DNA of 37,329 bases from Streptomyces blattellae (lineage in GTDB: Bacteria > Actinomycetota > Actinomycetes > Streptomycetales > Streptomycetaceae), in assembly GCF_009709555.1 (NCBI RefSeq), contig NZ_WJBG01000190.1:1-37329 (forward strand). The letters are read 5' to 3'. Under the pieces are notes generated by a model that saw nothing but the letters and a program-made list of their open reading frames with translations, searched no databases and was not told where the DNA came from. Shown in pieces: positions 31,057 to 37,329 of the stretch. Each line of letters begins with the position of its first letter. Positions within the stretch are counted from its first letter, which is position 1. A program made the translations under genes and the position numbers.

Positions 31057-32115
31057 CTAGAGGCGGGCGACGGCCTTGGGGGCCAGGTCCTGGGCGAGGG
31101 CGCACAGCTCCTGTCTCGATGAGTAGCCGCTGACTCCCACCGAGACCACCTCGGTCTGGCCCTTGACGGTCGGGCCGGCCTCGCCGTACTCGATGTCGAC
31201 CGAGCAGCTCGGCAGGGAGGGCCCGAGGGCCCAGCTGTCCTCGTCGGCGGGGCTGTACTTCACCGCTGCCGTGCGCCCCCCGACCGTGAGCGGGCGTCCC
31301 TCCAGCGCTTCGTCGAGGTGCTCGAAGAGGACGTACAGGTGGGGTTCGTCGATGTTCTCGGCGCCCCAGGTGCAGCTCTGACCGGTGAAGTCGGCGTGCC
31401 GGTCGTCGGGGTCGATGCCGGGGACGCGCGCCGCCTCGCTTTTCTTGATCAGCTCGCACGCGTCGTGGTTCGCCAGCGAGTCGGGGGCGTGGCGGGCGGA
31501 GGGAAGGTCGCCGGACTTGAGCAGGCGGATGACGTCGGCGGCGGCGGTGTCGGCGATCGGACAGGCGCCGGCATCCGACTCGTCTCCGTAGACGCCGATC
31601 GCGACCGCCGCGGCCCCTTCCCGCACCACCACGTCCCGTGTGCAGTTCTTGCCGCCGGTGAACTCGCCGTAGCTCTCGTTCTCGTAGACGGTGACGCCGT
31701 CCCGTAGGACGGGCGTTGGTGCGGGATCGCCCGCGGACACGTCGCTCGGTCCGGACTGCAGGTCCACGAAGACCGAGACGGACCCGTCGTCCGGTCCGTC
31801 CAGCTGGATGTCGCACTGGCCGTAGCTGATCCCCCGGTCGTACTCGGCCTTCCCGAACTTCGCCAGCACCTTCTCGTCGATCAGCTTGCAGGGGTCGGCG
31901 GCCCGCAGCTCATCGGGGGTGACGGACAGGGAGACCCTGCTGGGGGCGGATGGTGTGGATTCGGCTGAGGTGCGAGAAGGAGCGGCGGAAGACGCGTTGT
32001 CCCGCTTGTCCCGCGCGTTGTCCTGTGCGGAGCATCCCGTGGCGAACAGCGCGATGGCCAGTGCGGCCGCCGGTACCGTCGCGCAACGCGCGCCGCGCGC
32101 GAGCCGGGGCGTCAT
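31057..32115 (-). CDS. DUF3558-like lipoprotein, two-module
   Basis: A 352-residue lipoprotein. The signal peptide RLARGARCATVPAAALAIAL ends in a lipobox, FATGC. After a Ser/Thr/Ala linker come two similar modules. The first starts DELRAADPCKLIDEKVLAKF and has CDIQLDG. The second starts SLANHDACELIKKSEAARVP and has CTWGAEN. The pattern Pro-Cys-x-Leu-Ile ... Cys-x-Trp is typical of DUF3558, a surface lipoprotein family of unknown function. Cysteine pairs probably form disulfides. Its ATG overlaps the stop of the upstream lipoprotein gene (ATGA, 32112-32115). The frame extends upstream to 32691 only as a shadow of that gene. Confidence 0.8.
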   Translation of the reverse strand: MTPRLARGARCATVPAAALAIALFATGCSAQDNARDKRDNASSAAPSRTSAESTPSAPSRVSLSVTPDELRAADPCKLIDEKVLAKFGKAEYDRGISYGQCDIQLDGPDDGSVSVFVDLQSGPSDVSAGDPAPTPVLRDGVTVYENESYGEFTGGKNCTRDVVVREGAAAVAIGVYGDESDAGACPIADTAAADVIRLLKSGDLPSARHAPDSLANHDACELIKKSEAARVPGIDPDDRHADFTGQSCTWGAENIDEPHLYVLFEHLDEALEGRPLTVGGRTAAVKYSPADEDSWALGPSLPSCSVDIEYGEAGPTVKGQTEVVSVGVSGYSSRQELCALAQDLAPKAVARL

Positions 32116-32714
32116 CGGATGTGGGTCAGGGCAGCGGCGGCGACGGACGCTCCCGCGGGACACGTTGTGTCCTGCGGTTCCCCGGGTTCCGGGATGGTCG
32201 TGGTGCCGACCAGGTGGTTCGTATCGTGCACCGCGACAAAGACGAAGCAGATCCCCTGGAATTCGGCCTGGGTGGCCATGTGCTGCCCCACCGGCACCTG
32301 CGTGATCCGCCCGTTCTCGGTCATGGTCTCCGCGTAGGACAGCGGCAGGTCCAGGGCGAGGCTGACGTTCTGGCCCGCCAGCTTCCAGTGGCAGGACGGT
32401 CCGTACTCGCCGGACTCCCGTGTCCCGCGGCCGCTGATTCCGAGGGCGGCGAGGTCGTGCTCGTCGAGGGCAGCGCAGGGCCGCGCCGCCAGCTGCGCCT
32501 GGGTGTACTTGCTGACCTGCGCTTCGGCGGAGGGGGAGGGCGAGGTGGTAGCGGAGGCGGAGGATGCGGATGTCGTATCGGGGGACGACGACCGCACACC
32601 CTGCCCGTTCGAGCACCCGGCGTTGAGCAGGCTCACGGCAGCGGCGAGCACGAGTCCGGCTGTCAGACGGGAGCGCCCGCCCCGGGGACACTGGTCAAGA
32701 GCGAATCGCGGCAT
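32112..32714 (-). CDS. DUF3558-like lipoprotein, single module
   Basis: A 200-residue lipoprotein with signal peptide RLTAGLVLAAAVSLLNAGC (lipobox LNAGC), a Ser/Thr/Ala linker and one DUF3558-type module: LAARPCAALDEHDLAALGIS, then CHWKLAG and CFVFVAVHD. It is the first gene of a two-gene operon and is coupled to the larger lipoprotein by an ATGA overlap, suggesting the two act together at the outer face of the membrane. ATG 32714 is preceded by a pyrimidine-poor stretch (CGGTATGCC), with no strong ribosome site; an internal start after DQCPRGGRS is possible. Confidence 0.8.
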   Translation of the reverse strand: MPRFALDQCPRGGRSRLTAGLVLAAAVSLLNAGCSNGQGVRSSSPDTTSASSASATTSPSPSAEAQVSKYTQAQLAARPCAALDEHDLAALGISGRGTRESGEYGPSCHWKLAGQNVSLALDLPLSYAETMTENGRITQVPVGQHMATQAEFQGICFVFVAVHDTNHLVGTTTIPEPGEPQDTTCPAGASVAAAALTHIR

Positions 32715-32814
32715 ACCGGGACGGTAGTGGCGCAGTGCCGGGACCGGTCCCGGAGGACGGCATGCCGGAGACGGCCCGCCGGACGGCTGTCCGGCGGGCC
32801 GTCGCAGCAGGTAC

Positions 32815-33693
32815 TCAGCTGCCGGACATGATGATGGCCAGGTCCGTGATGTTCAGCGGGAACGTGGCGATCGGGGTCGGCTCGCCGGTGACCAGGTTGA
32901 TGCTGTAGAGCGTCGGGGTGCTCGCGCCGCTCGGGGTGAGTGAGGCGAAGGCGGCGACCGAGGTGGTCTTGCCGTTGGTCAGGTAACTGTAGATGTCCAG
33001 GCCGGCGTTGGGCTGCGCGTTGAAGCCGAGGGAGCCGACGGTGGACAAGGTGCCGTTGTTGGCGGGCGACTGGATGACGAGGTTGTCGGTCGTGGTGTCG
33101 ATGTCGTACAGGACGGTCCCGGTGGATCCGACCAGGTCGTTGTTGGTGTAGGCGGCCGCGGTGACGCCCCGCGTCGGCCCGAGGGTGGGCGGGGTGGGCA
33201 GGACGGCGTCCTCGACGGTGCTGTGGTCATTGAGGTTGTGCCGCAGATTGTGCCCCTGGTCGCTGATCACCCTGAGCCGGTCGGCCGCCGGGTTGAAGTC
33301 GACGTCGAAGTTGGTGCCCTGCAGCGGAACCTGGAGCTGGGAGACCTTGGTGACGACGACAGAGCCGCCGGGCGACGTCGGGGTCTTGATCGTGTAGATG
33401 CCGCCCCGCTCGCCGACGCCGTACAACAGGCCGTCCTGCACCCGGTGGTCGACGCCGATCAGTTTGGTGTCGCCGACGAGGCCGGTGATGACGCTGACTC
33501 AGTTGAGCACGTCCGGCCGGTCGGTGGTGAAGGTGGCCATCAGGGTGCCGTCGCCGGTGATCCCGAAGGCCCGCAGGCTGGGGGTGGCGGCGGGGGCGGC
33601 CGCACTGGTGCCCGGCACGCTCAGCATGAGCGCCGAGGACGCGGACAGGACCGCGATCGCCGCCGCGAGTCTCTTTCTGATTCCTGATTTCAT
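32815..33693 (-). pseudogene. DUF4394 secreted protein interrupted by an in-frame TGA
   Basis: From ATG 33693 (GGGAGGGAAACAGCG upstream) the frame gives a signal peptide (RKRLAAAIAVLSASSALMLS, then VPGTSAAA) and the start of a DUF4394 domain (LRAFGITGDGTLMATFTTDR, PDVLN). It meets TGA at 33499-33501 and then continues in the same frame for 228 residues with the rest of the domain (TGLVGDTKLIGVDHRVQDGL, LYGVGERGGIYTI, FDVDFNPAADRLRVISDQGH, and an end in TDLAIIMSGS). DUF4394 proteins are extracellular, propeller-like proteins of unknown role. The stop sits where Trp (TGG) is expected, consistent with a single G-to-A change. No frameshift is needed to join the halves. Confidence 0.8.
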
Positions 33694-33968
33694 CGCTGTT
33701 TCCCTCCCGTTTGGCTGAATTCCAGTAGGCGCGCAGGGTTGGTGAATCTCTGCGAATGCGAATGCGGGAATTACGATGACCCCCATTAAGTCGTCTTCAC
33801 GGCAGCTCCACAAGCGGATCGAGTGACAACGGGGCTTCCGGGCGGGAACTTTGCGCGTAGTGAAAAATGCGCCACCGATGCGGCGGCGGCCGATTCACGC
33901 GAAGTGACAAAATGCCGTCCGGATTTCGTCTGTCGACCCGTTCACCAGGGCTGGCATGCTCACGTCCC

Positions 33969-35390
33969 ATGGGGAACCTCTTCGCTGAGCTGGCCCGACA
34001 GGCGACGGCCAACGCCCGCCGGGAGGTCGAGACGTATCTGCGCGAGATTCCGGAGTTCGCATTCCTGGGCACGGACCAGCGGGCCAGGGACCGGACGATG
34101 GAGTATTCGCTGTGGTTCCGGCGCCGTACGATCGAACTGGCACCGGACAACAGCGAGTTGAATCCGGACGATCTCGACTACATCGCGTCAATCGGCGAGT
34201 TACGGGCGGCGGCCGGAATGTCACTCGACTCACGCCGGCGCGTCCTGCGCGTGCACACCGCACTCATGCTGCGTGAGATCAACGAGGCGACCGACGCGGA
34301 ACGCGGCGGCGGGGTCGAGGAACTCATGCGGATGATGAGCTGGTTCGCGCCCCAGGGCGAGCGCGGCATCGGCGCCTACCGCCGGGGGTTCGTGGCGGTA
34401 CTACGACGTCGTATGCCGTACGTCGAACAAGTCGCCCTGCTGGCCAGGTCGTTGCTGACCGGCGACCCCATGGCCGACGAACTCGCTCCCGTCCTGGACC
34501 TGCGACTCGCCGGGCACTGGGCGGTGACCGTGCTCCGGGTGCCGGACCGCCCGGCCGGTGACCGGGACCTGGAGAGCGAGATCGAGGCGCTGGTGAAGGC
34601 GCACCAAGTGCCGGTCGTGTGGTGCCCGGAGGCGGGATCCCGGGCGGGTGAGCTGATCGCGGTGACGCCCTGCGCGGGCGGGGATGCGGGTTGGCGTGCA
34701 GCGGGCGGGGATGCGGGTTGGCGTGCAGCGGGCGGTGGTGGAGACGAGCCGACCGCGGATGGTGATCCAGGCCAGCCCGCCGCAGACGGTGGCGGAGGCC
34801 AGCCCGCCACGGACGGTGATCCAGGCCAGCCCGCCGCAGACGGTGGCGGAGGCCGGCCCCCCGCGGACGGTGATCCAGGCCCGCCCCCCGCGGGCCCGCC
34901 CTCCGTACCCGCCGCCGTGGCCGACCTCGTACGGGACTTCGCCGACGCCCTCGGGCGCCCCTGCGCCGCCGGCACCGTCACCGCACCCCGCTCCGAACTC
35001 CCCGACGCCCTCGAACGGGCCCGGCGGATCAGCAAAACGGCCCCGCTGCGGCGGCCGTCCGCGCGGCTGCGGCCCCACACCATGCCGGACCTCTTCGTCG
35101 AACTCGCCGTCGCGGAGGTCCCGTTCGTCGACGCCTGGCTCCACACGGTGGCCCAGCGCCTCGACTCCGGCCCGGACCTCGTCGTCACGCTCGACGCGTA
35201 CTACCGCCACGACATGAACCGCAGCGCCGCCGCGACCGCCCTCAACGTCCACCCCCGCACCCTCGACTACCGCCTGCGCCGCGTCCGCGAACTCACCGGC
35301 ATCGATCCCGGCTCCACCTCCGGCGTACGGACGCTGAGTTCGGCCGTGACCCGGCGCTTGTCGGGGGCGTGGGGCGGCGGAGGGACCTAG
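33969..35390 (+). CDS. PucR-type (CdaR-like) helix-turn-helix regulator with repeat-expanded linker
   Basis: A 473-residue transcriptional regulator from ATG 33969. The N-terminal region is helical (ELARQATANARREVETYLRE, then LRAAAGMSLDSRRRVLRVHT), and the middle region resembles the PucR ligand/GGDEF-like part. The C-terminal PucR helix-turn-helix is clear: LDAYYRHDMNRSAAATALNV, then HPRTLDYRLRRVRELTGIDP. Between the middle region and the C-terminal region is a Gly/Asp/Pro/Ala linker built from 9-residue repeats (GDPGQPAAD, GGGGQPATD). The start has no clear ribosome site; the frame extends to 33867. The ligand is unknown. It is divergent from the broken DUF4394 gene. Confidence 0.8.
   Translation: MGNLFAELARQATANARREVETYLREIPEFAFLGTDQRARDRTMEYSLWFRRRTIELAPDNSELNPDDLDYIASIGELRAAAGMSLDSRRRVLRVHTALMLREINEATDAERGGGVEELMRMMSWFAPQGERGIGAYRRGFVAVLRRRMPYVEQVALLARSLLTGDPMADELAPVLDLRLAGHWAVTVLRVPDRPAGDRDLESEIEALVKAHQVPVVWCPEAGSRAGELIAVTPCAGGDAGWRAAGGDAGWRAAGGGGDEPTADGDPGQPAADGGGGQPATDGDPGQPAADGGGGRPPADGDPGPPPAGPPSVPAAVADLVRDFADALGRPCAAGTVTAPRSELPDALERARRISKTAPLRRPSARLRPHTMPDLFVELAVAEVPFVDAWLHTVAQRLDSGPDLVVTLDAYYRHDMNRSAAATALNVHPRTLDYRLRRVRELTGIDPGSTSGVRTLSSAVTRRLSGAWGGGGT
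34681..34895. repeat. 27-bp/54-bp tandem repeats within the PucR-type gene
   Basis: A 27-bp unit is duplicated exactly (34681-34707 and 34708-34734). A second family then repeats every 54 bp, with GGTGATCCAGGCC at 34761, 34815 and 34869, made of two related 27-bp halves. All are multiples of 9 codons, so the reading frame is kept. Confidence 0.9.
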
Positions 35391-35436
35391 GGGCATAGGG
35401 GCATAGGGGCATAGGGGCATAGGGGCATAGGGGCAT
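35389..35436. repeat. Six perfect copies of the 8-bp unit AGGGGCAT
   Basis: The units follow each other without change from 35389 to 35436, beginning inside the TAG stop codon of the PucR-type gene. Because 8 is not a multiple of 3 it cannot be a conserved coding repeat. Confidence 0.95.
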
Positions 35437-35510
35437 GAGGCCGTTCCGCCGGGTCGGCCGCATGCGCCGATCGGGCGGCCGTACCGCCCGGCCGGCGATC
35501 TGAGCGCGGC

Positions 35511-36266
35511 TCAGGCAGTGCCGCCTGACGTCGTCTCCGGTTTCGCGGGTCGAGGACCCGGCTTCGTGGTCAGGATGTCGCGGGCCTGCTCCGCCGCGCG
35601 GGCCGTGCTCTCGGAGATGAAGTCGAGGAAGCGGGCGATGTTCTCGAAGCGGACGCCGGCCGGGGTGTCGGGACCGAGGATGCCGACGCCCTGCCGTGCG
35701 GTCTCGACGGTCTGGGCGAGGGCCCGGGCGCTGGCCATCATCGACTGGTACCAGATGTCGTCGTCGACGACATAGCGCTCGCGGCGGCGTTCGTCGCGTT
35801 CCCGGCGGACGAGGCCCTGGCTGTCGAGGAACGCGACCGCTTTGGAGACGGACGCCGGGCTGACCTGAAGGCGCTGGGCCAGTTCGGACGCGGTGAGGCT
35901 GCCCGCGTCGCTGATGCACAGACAGGCCAGCACCCGGGCCATCATCTTGGGCGTGCCCGAAGCCATGAGGACGGTGGTGAACACCTCCTCGTACTCGCGC
36001 ACCGCCTCCGGGTCGCGTCCGTAGGCCTGCGGGGGCGCCTCCGGACTCCGGGGTGCGGCCTGCTTACGGCGGTGGGCTCGGTGTTCGGTGGCGCGGTGCG
36101 CCAGGTCGGCTCGGTAGCCGGTGGGGCCGCCGTTGCGCATGACCTCGCGGGTGATGGTCGAGGTCGGACGGTCGAGGCGTCTGGCGATCTCCGCGTAGGC
36201 GAGCCCGTCGGCCAGTCCCAGCGCGATCTGCTGGCGTTCCTGCTGGGTGAGTCTGCCTCCCGGCAT
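35511..36266 (-). CDS. GbsR/MarR-type regulator with an extra N-terminal helix-turn-helix
   Basis: A 251-residue repressor-like protein from ATG 36266 (GGAGGAGGCCACG upstream). Residues 1-50 form a Hin/IS30-like helix-turn-helix (RLTQQERQQIALGLADGLAY, AEIARRLDRPTSTITREV). The second half is a MarR/GbsR winged helix (RVLACLCISDAGSLTASELA, QRLQVSPASVSKAVAFLDSQ, GLVRRERDERRRERYVVDDD), then a helical dimerisation region. It is divergent from the DUF4097 gene, and the gap holds several TGCAAC-type sites, so it probably regulates itself and that gene. The ligand is unknown. Confidence 0.85.
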   Translation of the reverse strand: MPGGRLTQQERQQIALGLADGLAYAEIARRLDRPTSTITREVMRNGGPTGYRADLAHRATEHRAHRRKQAAPRSPEAPPQAYGRDPEAVREYEEVFTTVLMASGTPKMMARVLACLCISDAGSLTASELAQRLQVSPASVSKAVAFLDSQGLVRRERDERRRERYVVDDDIWYQSMMASARALAQTVETARQGVGILGPDTPAGVRFENIARFLDFISESTARAAEQARDILTTKPGPRPAKPETTSGGTA

Positions 36267-36320
36267 CGTGGCCTCCTCCGTGGTGCGCGGCCTGTCCACC
36301 ATAGCGTTCACACTCAATTC

Positions 36321-36445
36321 ATTGCAACAGATGGACTGGCCTTCGTTGCATTACATCCAGGGTCGTTGCAACGATTTCACAGCTTCCACCTGCACTGATA
36401 GCACTTACTCGCAATGAGTTGATTGCTGAATCTATGAATGCAACG
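36321..36445. promoter_or_regulatory. Cluster of CGTTGCAACG-like operator sites
   Basis: Four related sites lie in the divergent gap: ATTGCAAC (36321-36328), CGTTGCATT (36344-36352), the perfect palindrome CGTTGCAACG (36364-36373) and AATGCAACG (36437-36445). They flank the start regions of both genes and are probably bound by the GbsR/MarR-type regulator. Confidence 0.65.
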
Positions 36446-36488
36446 TAGCGTTTCTGCCAACGGAAACAACGCCTCCAAGGAGTACACC

Positions 36489-37190
36489 ATGCACAAGGGC
36501 CAGCACACGATGCGGACCTTCGACACCCCCGCCCCGATCTCCGCCCACCTCGACATCCCGGCCGGGCGCGTCCAGCTCATCGCCGCCGACCGCGCCGACA
36601 CCACCGTCGAGGTCCGGCCGGCGAACGCCGGCAAGAGCCGCGACGTGAAGGCGGCGGAGCAGATCGTGGTCACCTACGGCGACGGCATGCTGCGGATCTC
36701 GGCCCCACCCGCGAAGAACCAGTACCTCGGCCCCTCCGGATCCGTCGAGGTGACCGTCCAACTGCCCGCCGGTTCCCACGTCGAGGCGAAGACGGCCGCC
36801 GCCGAGTTCCGCGGCGTCGGACGGCTCGGTGACGTCGTCGTCGCGGACGGCTACCGCTCGGTCAAGCTCGACGAGGCCGCGAGCGCCCGCATCACCGCCG
36901 CCGACGCCGACGTCACCGTGGGCCGCCTCGCCGGCCCCGCCGAGATCAGCACCCAGCGGGGCGGCATCCAGATCACCGAGGCCACGGACGGCACCGTCAC
37001 CCTGAGCACCCAGCAGGGCGACATCACCGTCGGCGCCGCCCACGGAGTCTCCGCCACCCTCGACGCCGGCACCGGCTACGGCCGCGTCCACAACGCGCTT
37101 CTGAACACCGACGGCCCCGCCGCCGGCCTGAACATCCACGCCACCACGTCCTACGGCGACATCACCGCCCGCAGCCTGGCAGCCCTGTAA
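36489..37190 (+). CDS. DUF4097 beta-strand repeat protein
   Basis: A 233-residue protein with a repeating beta-solenoid pattern of the DUF4097 (adhesin-like) family: SAHLDIPAGRVQLIAADRAD, then VEVTVQLPAGSHVEAKTAAA, GDVVVADGYRSVKLDEAASA, GGIQITEATDGTVTLSTQQG and LNIHATTSYGDITARSL. There is no signal peptide or membrane segment, so it is probably cytoplasmic. ATG 36489 follows AAGGAG; the frame extends to 36438 without a ribosome site. In Streptomyces this gene type is often divergent from a GbsR/MarR-type regulator, as here. Biochemical role is unknown. Confidence 0.85.
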   Translation: MHKGQHTMRTFDTPAPISAHLDIPAGRVQLIAADRADTTVEVRPANAGKSRDVKAAEQIVVTYGDGMLRISAPPAKNQYLGPSGSVEVTVQLPAGSHVEAKTAAAEFRGVGRLGDVVVADGYRSVKLDEAASARITAADADVTVGRLAGPAEISTQRGGIQITEATDGTVTLSTQQGDITVGAAHGVSATLDAGTGYGRVHNALLNTDGPAAGLNIHATTSYGDITARSLAAL

Positions 37191-37202
37191 AGGAGCAACG
37201 TC

Positions 37203-37329
37203 TTGACGCTCTCCTCCCTGAAGGGAGGAGATTCTTACGGCTCGCGCCGTGAGACTTCCTGTTTCATCGCCGACTGCCCGCCCGGAGAACTCCGTTGAGG
37301 TCTTACACCAGCTCCACAGGCCGAAACCG
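37203..37329 (-). mobile_element. Putative end of an IS200/IS605-type (TnpB-carrying) element, continuing beyond the window
   Basis: A strong hairpin, CTCCTCCCT-GA-AGGGAGGAG (37211-37230), is followed on the minus strand by GAGCGTCAAG. The order (hairpin, then TCAA) is like the right end of IS605-family elements, where TCAA is the cleavage tetranucleotide in IS608. The sequence from 37231 to the window end would then be the 3' part of a tnpB gene and its overlapping guide RNA on the minus strand, but no TnpB domain can be read here. A plain terminator of the DUF4097 gene is the alternative. Confidence 0.4.

Overview
The window is high-GC actinobacterial DNA, almost certainly from Streptomyces. 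Support comes from the strong G/C third-position bias, a complete conservon (cvnA-D plus a GAF protein), an AfsR-like regulator, a DUF2637 (Spd-type) membrane protein, a class F sortase with its substrate, paired DUF3558 lipoproteins, and rare TTA leucine codons concentrated in regulatory genes. The species cannot be named from this window, and no rRNA, tRNA or CRISPR array was seen.

Layout. 1-956: 3' part of an AI-2E family permease. 1025-4114: a disturbed, partly lower-GC segment with a P-loop NTPase remnant, a 5-formyl-THF cyclo-ligase-like gene cotranscribed with an XRE/TPR regulator, and a transposase fragment. 4267-10806: a signalling island with a small HeLo/Bell-like protein ending in an amyloid-type (RHIM/BASS-like) motif, an AfsR-type SARP-NB-ARC-TPR regulator, and a divergent NB-ARC/TPR (NLR-like) protein carrying the same motif before its ATPase. 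10835-15668: a glycosyltransferase-like gene with a coupled unknown, a PknB-type kinase and a DUF2637 protein. 15669-16424: gene-poor, with low-complexity sequence and a decayed coding relic. 16425-20370: conservon. 20486-25579: acyl-CoA dehydrogenase-like gene, TerB protein, D,D-carboxypeptidase, and an ECF-type sigma factor with its membrane partner. 25714-28601: sortase and substrate, then a secreted CBM35-PL9 pectate lyase behind a LacI-type palindrome. 28883-31003: GNAT, a truncated TPR gene, an anti-sigma-like ATPase and an overlapping small Cys protein. 31057-33693: two coupled lipoproteins and a DUF4394 gene broken by an in-frame TGA. 33969-37190: PucR-type regulator, then a GbsR/MarR-type regulator divergent from a DUF4097 gene with repeated TGCAAC operator sites between them. 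37203-end: a hairpin that looks like the end of an IS200/IS605-type element.

The most interesting system is the pair at 4267-4671 and 8341-10806. Both proteins start with a comparable helical module of about 100 residues and then carry a near-identical Gly-Pro-x-Val-Gln-x-Arg-Asp motif at the same residue numbers (115-122). In one, the motif ends a small, possibly membrane-active protein. In the other, it precedes a STAND ATPase with repeats. This is the arrangement expected of an NLR that templates an amyloid fold onto a cell-death effector. A second theme is tandem repeats (8 to 54 bp) at gene ends and inside coding sequence. A third is possible BldA control through TTA codons.
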